Assembly: GCA_016714565.1 (NCBI GenBank)
Contig: JADKDM010000038.1
Span: 186,001-250,000 of the forward strand
Length of the DNA: 64,000 nucleotides
DNA from: Candidatus Villigracilis propinquus
GTDB lineage: Bacteria; Chloroflexota; Anaerolineae; Anaerolineales; Villigracilaceae
Direction of reading: 5' to 3'
Made by a program: the position numbers and the translations under genes. Below, in pieces: positions 44,898 through 53,739 of the stretch; positions within the stretch are counted from its first letter, which is position 1; each line of letters opens with the position of its first letter. Below the pieces are notes generated by a model. The model was given only the letters and a program-made list of their open reading frames with translations, ran no database searches and had not been told where the DNA came from.

Positions 44898-45437
44898 TTA
44901 TTCCAAATTTTTCTCGTAAGAATCCAGCCAATTTTTTAATGCCAGGACTTGCCCAAGGCGATATTGATACATTTTCCGACCATATGACATTCGTTCACCA
45001 TCAGCTAACTTTAATTGAAATTCTTCCACCCAACGCTGGCAAATCAAACGTTGCGCTTCAATGAGTCTTCTTTCAATATCTTTATTTTCACTTTGCGCAA
45101 AAAATAACTTGGCAAAAAAATCCTGTCGAACAAGGCGAGGCGCTGTAACCGGGCTTATCAACCAATCGTAGAAAATCTTTCGACCTGACTCGGTAAGCTC
45201 AAACACCTTTCGTGGAGGGTGAGGATCCTGATTTTGAAGCGTACTAAATACATATCCATCCACCTCCAACTTACTCAAAAGCGCATAAAGCTGACTTTGC
45301 TTTAAACTCCAAATCAATCCCAATCCAGCAGGATCGGAGATCTTCTGGTGAAGTTGATAGCCATGCTGTGGCTCTTGAAGCAAAAAACCGAGCAAGGCTA
45401 ATTCCATTCCGGGAGGGCGGCGCACCATGGGACACAT
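44898..45437 (-). CDS. PadR-family transcriptional regulator
   Basis: A 179-residue regulator. The N-terminal winged helix (MELALLGFLLQEPQHGYQLHQKI ... LKQSQLYALLSKLEVDGYV, then PPRKVFELTESGRKIF) is typical of PadR, followed by the helical Vir C-terminal domain (residues 100-179). It is divergently arranged with the aldehyde-oxidoreductase gene. Three TGACGT-type boxes lie between, so it probably represses that operon and itself. The upstream in-frame codons MCPMVRRPPG may belong to the protein; ATG at residue 4 or 11 is possible. The inducer is unknown, perhaps an aldehyde or aromatic compound. Confidence 0.88.
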   Translation of the reverse strand: MCPMVRRPPGMELALLGFLLQEPQHGYQLHQKISDPAGLGLIWSLKQSQLYALLSKLEVDGYVFSTLQNQDPHPPRKVFELTESGRKIFYDWLISPVTAPRLVRQDFFAKLFFAQSENKDIERRLIEAQRLICQRWVEEFQLKLADGERMSYGRKMYQYRLGQVLALKNWLDSYEKNLE

Positions 45438-45483
45438 AAAAAATCACGATTCTCCGTATTCAAAAAATGAGTATACAAAAGAT

Positions 45484-45519
45484 AACGTCATGTTGACGTC
45501 ACGATTCAGTGTGACGTTT
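45484..45519. promoter_or_regulatory. likely PadR operator: repeated TGACGT boxes
   Basis: AACGTCA (45484-45490) is inverted as TGACGTT (45512-45518), and between them lies the perfect palindrome TGACGTCA (45494-45501). The cluster sits between the divergent padR-type and oxidoreductase genes, just upstream of the promoter at 45532. Confidence 0.55.
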
Positions 45520-45531
45520 GTAATAAAACAA

Positions 45532-45560
45532 TTGTAACAATAAATAGGCCGTGCTACTAT
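45532..45560 (+). promoter_or_regulatory. sigma70-type promoter of the oxidoreductase operon
   Basis: -35 TTGTAA (45532-45537), exactly 17 bp, then -10 TACTAT (45555-45560). The start codon is at 45649, giving a leader of about 80 nt with AGGAGG before the ATG. Confidence 0.65.
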
Positions 45561-45648
45561 CTTTTATGTGGAGATAAATGCCAATAATTGTGCATTTAAG
45601 CGATCCACACCAATCCATAATTTCACTAAAAAGATATCAGGAGGCACT

Positions 45649-48378
45649 ATGCAAAAGAAGTCGCTCGTTATCAATGGTCAAATCAAGTCACTCGTTGTTG
45701 ACCCCGAAGCCAGCCTTGGGGACGTACTGCGCAGACAACTGCTCTTAACAGGAACAAAGGTTTCCTGCAATGACGGTCACTGCGGCGCATGCTCCGTTAT
45801 TTTGGATGGCAAGCTGATGCTGGCTTGCTTGGTCAAAATGAGCAAGGTCGCTGATGGTGCAAAGATCGAAACTGTCGAAGGCATTGGTACTCCTGAGAAG
45901 TTGCATCCGATTCAGGCTGCATTTGCCGCGTATGGCGCCGCTCAATGCGGTTTCTGTACTCCTGGTATGGTCGTCTCCACCAAAGCTTTATTAGATAAGA
46001 ATCCCAGCCCCACCCGCGAAGAAGTCCGCGCTTGGTTAACTCAACATCACAATGCCTGCCGTTGCACAGGCTACAAGCAGATCGTGGACGGTGTCATGGA
46101 AGCCGCCAAGGTTATGCGCGGTGAGATGAAGATCGAAGAACTCACCTTCAAGATGCCTGCCGACGGCAAGATCTGGGGCAGCAAATATCCGCGCCCGACC
46201 GCTATTGGAAAAGTCACTGGTACTCTCGATTTCGGTCAAGATCTCGGCTTGAAGATGCCGTTCAACTCATTGCAACTGGCTCTGGTACAAGCGAAAGTCT
46301 CCCACGCCAATATTCTTTCGATTGACACCTCTGAAGCAGAGAAGATGCCTGGCGTGTTCAAGGTCATCACCCACAAGGATGTCAAAGGCAAGAACCGCAT
46401 TACTGGTTTGATCACCTTCCCCACCAACAAAGGTGACGGTTGGGATCGCCCAATTCTTTGCGATACCAAAGTCTTCCAATATGGCGATGCGATTGCCATC
46501 GTCTGCGCTGACACGATTGAGCAGGCAAAAGCCGCCGCTGAAAAAGTCAAAGTGGAATTGGAAGAACTCCCCGCTTACATGAGCGCCCCCGCCGCGATGG
46601 CAGACGACGCGATCGAAATTCACCCCGGCACACCCAATGTGTACTTCGAACAGAAGATCGCCAAGGGACCAGAGACCAAACCTGTTATGGACTCCGCTCC
46701 CTTTGTGGCAAGCGCCAGTTACTATCTACAGCGCCAGCCACACCTCACCATTGAATCAGACATGGGCTTTGCCTATCACGATGACAATGGCGTGTTGATC
46801 ATTCACTCCAAATCCATCGGTCTGTATCTGCACCTGTACATGATCGCCCCAGGACTTGGCGTTGAGCCCGATAAACTACGCCTCGTGCAGAATCCTGCTG
46901 GCGGCACCTTCGGTTACAAGTTCAGCCCCACCATGGAAGCCCTGCTCGGCGTCGCCGCGATTGCGACGGGTCGCCCTGTGTATCTCGAATATGATTATCA
47001 ACAGTACATGCAATACACTGGCAAGCGCTCCCCGTTCTTCGTTGACCTGAAGATGGCTGCCGACAAAGACGGCAAGATCGTGGCGATGGAAAGCGACTGG
47101 ACAGTGGATCACGGTCCATACTCCGAGTTCGGTGACCTGCTCACCCTGCGCGGCGCTCAATACATCGGAGCTGGATACAACATCCCCAGCATTCGCGGCA
47201 TGGGACGCACCGTTGCAACCAACCACGTTTGGGGCTCTGCCTTCCGCGCGTATGGTTCCCCGCAATCCTTCCTTGCTTCTGAAAGCCTTGTGGATGAACT
47301 CGCTGAAAAAGTCGGCATGGATCCGCTGGAATTCCGCTACATCAACGCCTATCGCGCTGGCTCCACCACCCCGACAGGACAAGACCCCGAAGTGTATTCC
47401 CTGCCCGAAATGCTCGATAAACTTCGCCCGCTGTATAAGGCTGCAAAAGCAAAAGCCGAAAAAGAATCCACACCTGAGAACAAGAAGGGTGTCGGTATCT
47501 CCATCGGTATCTATGGCTGCGGTCTTGATGGTCAGGACGGCGCGGAAGTATATGTTGAGAAGACCAAAGACGGCGTCAGCGTCGCAGCGACATGGCAGGA
47601 TCACGGTCAAGGCGCAGACATGGGCGTGCTCGGCACGGCTCACGAAGCCCTTCGCCCGCTTGGACTCGCTCCCGATAAGATTCAACTCATCCTCAACGAC
47701 ACAGGCACAGCCCCGAACGCTGGTCCTTCAGGCGGCAGCCGCAGCCAGGTCGTGATCGGTAACGCCATCGTCAACGGCTGTGAGCAACTCATTGCCGCGA
47801 TGAAGAAAGCCGACGGCACCTATCGCACCTACGATGAAATGGTCAAGGAAAATGTCCCGCTCAAGTACGTGGGCAAGTGGACTGCTTCCATGAACACCAA
47901 CTGCGACGAGAATGCCCAGGGCAAACCGTTCGCCGCGTACATGTACGGCGCGTTCCTCGCGGAAGTCAATGTCAACACCAAGAACGGCAAGACCACGGTT
48001 GAAGGCATGACCGTCATGGCTGACATCGGCAAGATTAACAACAAACTCGTTGTTGATGGACAAATCTACGGTGGTGTGGCTCAAGGTATCGGTCTGGCGC
48101 TCTCTGAAGATTTCGAAGATATTCAGAAGCACAGCACCATGCTCGGCGCAGGTATCCCGTACGCCAAGGATATCCCCGACAAGTTCGACATCATCTACTT
48201 TGAGAACCATCGCGAATTTGGTCCGTTCGGCGCTTCGGGCGTCGGTGAACTGCCGCTCACTTCGCCGCACGTTGCCATCGTCAACGCCATTTACAACGCA
48301 ACAGGCGTCCGCATTCGCCATCTGCCCGCCCGCCCTGACAAGGTCTTGGCTGGTTTGAAGGAATTGCAGCCTGCGTAA
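45649..48378 (+). CDS. molybdenum-dependent aldehyde oxidoreductase, Mop/xanthine-oxidase family
   Basis: A 909-residue single-chain enzyme, close to the 907 residues of Desulfovibrio gigas Mop. The N-terminal plant-type [2Fe-2S] domain has Cys in SCNDGHCGACSVILDG and LAC; the second [2Fe-2S] domain has QCGFCTPGM and HHNACRCTGYKQ. The molybdopterin domains follow (about residues 200-900) with PTMEALLGVAAIATGRPVYL and, near the end, FGASGVGELPLTSPH, whose Glu is the likely catalytic base. It should oxidise aldehydes with water as oxygen source, passing electrons to the FeS flavoprotein encoded next. There is no FAD domain. ATG 45649 has AGGAGG at good spacing; the longer in-frame start at 45568 would add 27 residues unlike the family. 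Confidence 0.92.
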   Translation: MQKKSLVINGQIKSLVVDPEASLGDVLRRQLLLTGTKVSCNDGHCGACSVILDGKLMLACLVKMSKVADGAKIETVEGIGTPEKLHPIQAAFAAYGAAQCGFCTPGMVVSTKALLDKNPSPTREEVRAWLTQHHNACRCTGYKQIVDGVMEAAKVMRGEMKIEELTFKMPADGKIWGSKYPRPTAIGKVTGTLDFGQDLGLKMPFNSLQLALVQAKVSHANILSIDTSEAEKMPGVFKVITHKDVKGKNRITGLITFPTNKGDGWDRPILCDTKVFQYGDAIAIVCADTIEQAKAAAEKVKVELEELPAYMSAPAAMADDAIEIHPGTPNVYFEQKIAKGPETKPVMDSAPFVASASYYLQRQPHLTIESDMGFAYHDDNGVLIIHSKSIGLYLHLYMIAPGLGVEPDKLRLVQNPAGGTFGYKFSPTMEALLGVAAIATGRPVYLEYDYQQYMQYTGKRSPFFVDLKMAADKDGKIVAMESDWTVDHGPYSEFGDLLTLRGAQYIGAGYNIPSIRGMGRTVATNHVWGSAFRAYGSPQSFLASESLVDELAEKVGMDPLEFRYINAYRAGSTTPTGQDPEVYSLPEMLDKLRPLYKAAKAKAEKESTPENKKGVGISIGIYGCGLDGQDGAEVYVEKTKDGVSVAATWQDHGQGADMGVLGTAHEALRPLGLAPDKIQLILNDTGTAPNAGPSGGSRSQVVIGNAIVNGCEQLIAAMKKADGTYRTYDEMVKENVPLKYVGKWTASMNTNCDENAQGKPFAAYMYGAFLAEVNVNTKNGKTTVEGMTVMADIGKINNKLVVDGQIYGGVAQGIGLALSEDFEDIQKHSTMLGAGIPYAKDIPDKFDIIYFENHREFGPFGASGVGELPLTSPHVAIVNAIYNATGVRIRHLPARPDKVLAGLKELQPA

Positions 48379-48390
48379 GTTTTGAATAAA

Positions 48391-48422
48391 AGGAGCGCTC
48401 GCGCGCGAGTGCGGGCGCTCCT
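48391..48422 (+). terminator. hairpin after the oxidoreductase gene
   Basis: AGGAGCGC (48391-48398) pairs with GCGCTCCT (48415-48422). The following TGCTTTAT is a weak T-tract, so partial termination is possible, which would lower expression of the genes downstream. Confidence 0.6.
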
Positions 48423-48438
48423 TGCTTTATAAAAAGAA

Positions 48439-48500
48439 TTAGCCACAGAGGGCACAGAGAACACGGAGAAAAAATCTCTGTGAACTTTGTGGTCTTCGTG
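48439..48500. repeat. dispersed CACAGAG palindromic repeat
   Basis: CCACAGAGGGCACAGAG ... AAAAATCTCTGTGAACTTTGTGG reads as a loose inverted repeat. A similar design with CACAAAGG words occurs at 56094-56152. It lies in the oxidoreductase-flavoprotein gap. Confidence 0.5.
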
Positions 48501-48529
48501 GTAATTTGTCTTTACTGGAATCGTTCATC

Positions 48530-50905
48530 ATGGATCAAAAACAACTGCGTGAACAGGAAAATCGTTGTATTCAGGAACAGGCTCCCGCGTGTGCGGCAAC
48601 CTGCCCAGCGCATGTGGATGCGCGCGGAATCGCGGCGGAAATTGCAAAGGGGAATTTTGCTGCTGCGCTAAAGTTGTATCGCAAAGCCGTTCCCTTCCCA
48701 GGAATCATCAGCCGCATTTGTGACCAGCCCTGCAAGACGACTTGTTTGCGCAAGGATTTTGGCGGCGCCATTGAAATGGCTGCGCTCGAACGCGCCGCGC
48801 TTGAGTTTGGAAATTCGGGCGCGGAACCTGTCAAACGGCTGCCAAAGAAATCGAAAACAGTAGCAGTTATCGGCGGGGGAATAAGCGGACTTACCGTCGC
48901 ACATGATTTGGCGCGCAAAGGCTGGGGCGTCGTCATCTTTGAAGCGGGCGATAGACTCGGCGGCGGGTTGTGGAAGTCTCCGCCAGATTTGCTTCCGCGC
49001 GATGTGCTCGTCAACGATTTGAAAATCATCGAAGAGTTGGAAATCGAAGTGCGGCTCAACATGTCTGTGGGCGGCTCGGGCGCGAATGGACATGGCACAT
49101 TTTTGGGACGATTGAGTGAAGAGTTCGACGCCATCTTTTTGGGCGTTGGTCCGCATTCGAGTGAAATCCCCGATTTGCAAATGAACGACAACGGACAAAT
49201 CGCGATTGACCCGCTGACGTTTCAGACCAGCAACGAAAAAGTTTTTGCGGGCGGCGATGTGCTGCGCGTTTCAACGATGTACCCCAACCGCGAACTCAAA
49301 CACTCCGCGATTCTTTCCATCTCCGATGGACGCCGCGCCGCAGTATCCATTGACCGCTTCCTGCAAAAAGTTTCGCTCACTGCTTCGCGCGTGAACGAAG
49401 GCTCGTACGAAACCAAACTTTACACCAACACATCCACAACCACTTCGCAAGCGCTGCTCATCGAAACGGATTTGTCCACGCGCTACAACATCGAAGTGGC
49501 AGAGACCGAAGCCGCGCGCTGCATTCAATGCGAATGTCTGGAGTGCGTGAAGGTCTGCCCGTATCTCGACCACTACAAAGGCTATCCAAAAAAATACATC
49601 CGCGAGACCTACAACAATCTCGCCATCGTGATGGGCACGCGCCATTCGAATCAATTCATCAACACCTGCGCGCTGTGCGGACTGTGCGCCGAAGTCTGCC
49701 CGACCGATGTGAACATGGGCGAGGTTTGTCACGAAGCGCGCGTCACGATGGTGGAACAAAAAAGGATGCCGCCATCGGCGCATGATTTTGCGCTGCGGGA
49801 TATGGCATTCAGCAACGGCGAAAAGTTCGCGCTCGCTCATAACGCGCCTGGGCTTGATACCAGTTCCTATGTGTTTTTTCCTGGCTGTCAGTTGAGCGGC
49901 TCCTCCCCCGAGTATGTTGAGAAAGCATACAGTTTCCTGAAAGACACGCTCCAAAAAGATGACGCAGGCGTCGGCTTGATGCTGCGCTGCTGCGGCGCGC
50001 CTGCCGATTGGGCGGGACGCAAAGAATTATTTGCAAATTCACAGTCCGAGTTTCGGGCTGAGTACGAAAAACTTGGCAAGCCGAAAGTAATCCTTTCCTG
50101 CTCAAGTTGCTATCAGATGTTCCAGAAACATTATCCCGATGTGGAAATCCTTTCCTTCTGGGATGTGATGAATGAACACGGAAAATTCACGAAGCGGGAA
50201 TTCGCCGCGCCTGTGACAATCCACGACCCGTGTTCGACGCGCTACGAGAACCACATTCAAGATTCCATCCGCGACATTATCATCAAAATGGGCGGAGAGA
50301 TTCAAGAACTTCCGCTCAGCCGCGAGAAGACCGAATGCTGTTCCTTCGGCGGTGTGATGTGGCTGGCGAATAAACCCGTCGCTGAGAAGATGGTGCAGCA
50401 GCGTATCAGCGAAAGCCCATTGGACTATGTCACCTACTGCGCGATGTGCCGTGACTTCTTCGCCCGCAAAGGCAAGCGGACGCTGCACATTTTTGATTAC
50501 ATCTTTGGCGGGACAGAATCAGATTTGGCGAGTGCGCCTGCGGTGGGATTCTCCCAACGTCACGAGAACCGTGCCCGCTTGAAAGAAAAACTACTTAGAG
50601 ATTTATGGAGTGAAACCATGCCCGACACAGCCGACTTTGAATCCATCCGCTTGGTATTGCCAGAGGATGTGCAAAAGCAGGTGGAAGACCGTTTGATTTT
50701 GGTGGAAGACATGCAGAAGGTTATCGAATACGCCGAGCGGACAGGCAAGCGCATGTTGAATAATTCCACGAAACATTATCTGGCATATTTCAAACCGACC
50801 AGCGTCACCTATTGGGTGGAATACACCAAGCAGGATGATGGCGCGTTCTTTGTTTACAAGGCATACAGTCACCGCATGGAAGTGGGTATCGGAGCGCAGA
50901 AATGA
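48530..50905 (+). CDS. FAD-dependent oxidoreductase with FeS clusters and CCG domains
   Basis: A 791-residue electron-transfer protein. N-terminal Cys-rich GltD-like part (CIQEQAPACAATCPAHVD, ICDQPCKTTC), then a FAD-binding fold (VAVIGGGISGLTVAHDLARK, later VFAGGDVL). The usual NAD-binding insert seems reduced. Two 4Fe-4S motifs follow (CIQCECLECVKVCPY, CALCGLCAEVCPTD), then heterodisulfide-reductase-type CCG segments (FFPGCQLSG, CCGAPADW, HDPCSTRY, CCSFGG) and a further C-terminal domain of about 110 residues. It probably takes electrons from the Mop-like enzyme and hands them to a disulfide, quinone or other acceptor. ATG 48530 is preferred over TTG 48506. The stop overlaps the next gene's ATG at 50902. 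Confidence 0.88.
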   Translation: MDQKQLREQENRCIQEQAPACAATCPAHVDARGIAAEIAKGNFAAALKLYRKAVPFPGIISRICDQPCKTTCLRKDFGGAIEMAALERAALEFGNSGAEPVKRLPKKSKTVAVIGGGISGLTVAHDLARKGWGVVIFEAGDRLGGGLWKSPPDLLPRDVLVNDLKIIEELEIEVRLNMSVGGSGANGHGTFLGRLSEEFDAIFLGVGPHSSEIPDLQMNDNGQIAIDPLTFQTSNEKVFAGGDVLRVSTMYPNRELKHSAILSISDGRRAAVSIDRFLQKVSLTASRVNEGSYETKLYTNTSTTTSQALLIETDLSTRYNIEVAETEAARCIQCECLECVKVCPYLDHYKGYPKKYIRETYNNLAIVMGTRHSNQFINTCALCGLCAEVCPTDVNMGEVCHEARVTMVEQKRMPPSAHDFALRDMAFSNGEKFALAHNAPGLDTSSYVFFPGCQLSGSSPEYVEKAYSFLKDTLQKDDAGVGLMLRCCGAPADWAGRKELFANSQSEFRAEYEKLGKPKVILSCSSCYQMFQKHYPDVEILSFWDVMNEHGKFTKREFAAPVTIHDPCSTRYENHIQDSIRDIIIKMGGEIQELPLSREKTECCSFGGVMWLANKPVAEKMVQQRISESPLDYVTYCAMCRDFFARKGKRTLHIFDYIFGGTESDLASAPAVGFSQRHENRARLKEKLLRDLWSETMPDTADFESIRLVLPEDVQKQVEDRLILVEDMQKVIEYAERTGKRMLNNSTKHYLAYFKPTSVTYWVEYTKQDDGAFFVYKAYSHRMEVGIGAQK

Positions 50906-51114
50906 GCGAATACTTCGACCCTTCCAAATACGAAGGCTGGGTGTGCGCGGACTGTAACATTCCCCTGCAACTGAGCAAGGTGGATGTCTCTTACTTGGGC
51001 AATTCCTTCCCCGTGGACTTGCTCAAATGTCCCAACTGCGGATTGGTCTTAATCCCCGAAGAACTCGCGCTTGGCAAAATGGCTGAAGTTGAAAAGGCAT
51101 TAGAGGATAAGTAG
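50902..51114 (+). CDS. small CxxC redox protein (DVU_1557-like)
   Basis: A 70-residue protein with two CxxC pairs (VCADCNIPL and KCPNCGLVL), a zinc-ribbon or rubredoxin-like arrangement. It starts within the end of the flavoprotein gene (ATG 50902) and ends one base before the methyltransferase GTG. From memory, the same small protein stands at the same place beside Desulfovibrio aldehyde oxidoreductase genes. It may carry electrons or help assemble the enzyme. Confidence 0.72.
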   Translation: MSEYFDPSKYEGWVCADCNIPLQLSKVDVSYLGNSFPVDLLKCPNCGLVLIPEELALGKMAEVEKALEDK

Positions 51115-51115
51115 C

Positions 51116-51778
51116 GTGCTGCCTTTTTCGCTGTATGAACATCCCGTCTGGCAAAGCGTCCCTGAACAGGTGATGCGCCCTGGCGGGTTGACTGTCACCG
51201 AGCAGGCGCTTGCATATTGCGATTTGCAATCTGGTATGCGCGTGCTGGATGTGGGATGCGGTACAGGTGCAACGCTTGGATATGTCACTGCAAAGTATGG
51301 CTATGCGGTTTTGGCATGGATGTCTCAGCGAGGTTTATTGACCAGGCGCGGCAGACCAATTCGCATGCCGGGTGGATGCGTGCGCAAAGGTAAGAGTCTG
51401 CCATTTGCAAGCGAAAGCATGGATGCAGAGTTTTATCCGAATCCGTTATCCATTTTGATGAAACACTGGTTGAGCGAATGTGCGCGGACATTCAAGCACG
51501 GCGGCTGGCTTTATCGTCACCGATTTGCCTGCAATGAGATGGGAGGGTTGAAGCGCTTCCGTCAACTCCCGTCAGGGACTTGTATCACCGCCGCCATGCC
51601 GAAGAATGACATTTTGGAAAAAATTGAAAGTTGCGGATTGCAAGTATCCATCTGGCAGGATTGCTCGGAGACGTTGAAGGAATTTTCGATTTGCACGCTC
51701 ACGACGGCGGCGAAGATTGACCCGTTTGATTTGCACATCGCGGCGGCAAAGGCGAAGTTGGGATATTATTTTTGGTAG
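51116..51778 (+). pseudogene. SAM-dependent methyltransferase (DVU_1556-like), riddled with frameshifts
   Basis: The start (GTG 51116) and first 60 residues fit a class I methyltransferase: VLDVGCGTGATLGYV (motif I). After VTAKYGYAVL the open frame gives family-unlike sequence. Other frames continue the expected protein: MDVSARFIDQARQTNSHAGW at about 51318-51375, then SLPFASESMDA back in the main frame, then FDETLVERMCADIQARR (about 51445-51500) and FIVTDLPAMRW (about 51513-51545), and finally the main frame from RFRQLPSGTC. At least four single-base shifts are needed. The open frame persists only by chance. The intact protein would act with the redox and radical SAM proteins of this operon. 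Confidence 0.65.
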
Positions 51779-51834
51779 CACGCAAGCTGGAAAACAAAAT
51801 GAAACTTGGATAAACATCTTTATAAGAGGTAGAT

Positions 51835-52281
51835 ATGGACGATAACAACGAACTAGTTGTTCTTCGCAAGCAGGGATTTTATTGCAGTCAGATTTTGATG
51901 TTGCAAGGCATGGAGATGATGGGCAAAAGCAATCCCGACCTCATCCGCGCCATGCATGGGCTGGCTGGCGGATTGGGATTCTCTGGCGAGTTGTGCGGCG
52001 CGTTGACAGGCGGCGCTTCACTGCTGGGACTCTACGCAGGCAAAGGCACACCCGAACAACCCGAAGACCCGCGTCTCGATTTCATGGTGATGGACTTAGT
52101 CAAGTGGTTCAAGGCGGAATACTCCGAACAGTTTGGCGGAATCCGCTGTGAAGAAATTCTTGCGGGCAACAATCAAAATCAAGCGATACGCTGCCCCATT
52201 TTGGTGAATGGCGTTTTGCAAAAGGTAAAAGAATTATTGGTTGAAAATGGTTACGACCTTTCTGGATTGGAAAACGAGTAG
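51835..52281 (+). CDS. C_GCAxxG_C_C family redox protein (DVU_1555-like)
   Basis: A 148-residue protein of the C_GCAxxG_C_C family: YCSQILMLQGMEMMG, then GLAGGLGFSGELCGALTGGASLLG, then RCEEIL and RCPILV. The spaced Cys residues are the family's hallmark; they probably bind an FeS cluster or take part in redox work. A good AAGAGGTAGAT precedes the ATG. The place, between methyltransferase and radical SAM genes in a molybdo-enzyme operon, matches the Desulfovibrio order I remember. The exact role is unknown. Confidence 0.82.
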   Translation: MDDNNELVVLRKQGFYCSQILMLQGMEMMGKSNPDLIRAMHGLAGGLGFSGELCGALTGGASLLGLYAGKGTPEQPEDPRLDFMVMDLVKWFKAEYSEQFGGIRCEEILAGNNQNQAIRCPILVNGVLQKVKELLVENGYDLSGLENE

Positions 52282-52346
52282 GCAACCCGCTTGGGTATTC
52301 CAATGTGTCTTATCCGCCTTGAAGGGTCGCCCCTACTGGAGACTTT

Positions 52347-53739
52347 ATGAATACAATCCTTTCTCACCGAAAGCGTTTGTCCCGAGTGCCTTGCGCGAAT
52401 CCCCGCCGCGCGGGTAATGTACGGCGGGGATGTCTATCTCGAAAAAGATTGTCCCGACCACGGGCACTTCAAAACTATCATCTGGCGTGGGCTGCCCGCG
52501 TTCACTTCATGGGTCAAACCTAAACTCCCCACCTATCCAAAAAATCCATTTACCGAAGTCAAGCGCGGATGTCCGTATGATTGCGGTTTATGCGCCGAGC
52601 ATAAGCAGCAATCTTGCTGTGTGCTGCTCGAAGTGACTCAACGCTGCGACCTGCATTGTCCCGTCTGCTTTGCGGACGCGGCGAATAACCCGCCAGCAGA
52701 TTTAACCCACGAAGAAATCAACGCATGGTATGAGCGTCTGCTTTTGGCAGGCGGACCGTTCAACATTCAACTTTCGGGCGGTGAGCCTTGTGTGCGAAAT
52801 GACCTGCCTGAAATCATCAAAATCGGACGCTCGCACGGTTTCAACTTTTTTCAATTGAATACCAACGGTCTGCGCATTGCGCGGGACTTTGAATATTTGT
52901 CCGCGCTCAAAGAGGCGGGACTTTCAACGGTCTTTCTGCAATTCGACGGCACACGCGATGAGATTTTCAAAACCATCCGCGGGCGTGAACTGCTCGAAAA
53001 GAAAATGGCGGTCATCGAGAATTGCGGCAAGTTGAATATCGGCGTGGTGCTGGTGCCAACGCTCGTGCCCAATGTCAACACGGATAACATCGGGGACATC
53101 CTTCGTCTTGCGCTGGCGAACATGCCCACGGTGCGCGGCGTGCATTTTCAACCCGTCAGTTATTTCGGGCGCTATCCCGAAACGCCCACCGACGACATGC
53201 GCATTACCATCCCCGAAGTCATTCAATCCATCGAGTCACAAACAGGCGGATTGATTCAAGCGGGCACGCTTTGTCCGCCTGGCGGCGAGAACGCGCTGTG
53301 TTCCTTCCACGGGAATTATGTTTTGATGGCGGATGGCGCACTCAAGCCGCTCACCCGCCATAAAGAGGATTCCTGCTGCTGCCAACCCATCCCCGCCGCG
53401 GAAGGCGCTTCACGCTCCCGAGAATTTGTTGCTGCCCATTGGTCATCGCCTGCGCCTTTAGCGGATCTGCCCGTCATCGGCGCTCCGAGTTTTGGCGAGT
53501 GGGATGTCTTTCTCGAACGCAAACGCACGCATACGTTTTGTGTCTCTGGCATGGCGTTTCAAGACGCGTGGACTCTCGACCTCGACCGCCTGCGCGAGTG
53601 CTACATCCACACCGCCAGCCCCGATGGACGATTGGTTCCGTTCTGCGCGTATAACTTGACGGATAAGTATGGCAGGTCGTTGTATCGGAATGCAACGGAT
53701 TTGGCAACGGATGGCTTCGCGGAGCGGATAAACGGATGA
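52347..53739 (+). CDS. TrsS-like radical SAM protein (frameshift near the start)
   Basis: A protein of about 460 residues. The radical SAM centre is RCDLHCPVCFADA (CxxxCxxC-like), with CGLCAEHKQQSCC just before and LSGGEPCVRNDLP after, and a C-terminal Cys-rich region (DSCCCQPIP). The family N-terminus TESVCPECLARIPAARV is encoded from about 52368, but no start codon exists in that frame before ATG 52417. The well-placed ATG 52347 (GGAG five bases ahead) reaches that frame only if one T is removed from CCTTTCT at about 52358-52362. Either an assembly error or real damage; translation from 52417 would lose the CxxC. It may modify the molybdenum enzyme or cofactor. The stop overlaps the next ATG (53736). 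Confidence 0.72.

Noticed and set aside
46876..48321. Long minus-strand open frames opposite the aldehyde oxidoreductase
   Set aside because: The plus-strand frame matches a known family over its full length; the antisense frames have no recognisable content.
52347..53739. Selenocysteine in the TrsS-like protein
   Set aside because: Some family members are selenoproteins, but this frame has no internal TGA; the expected positions are Cys.
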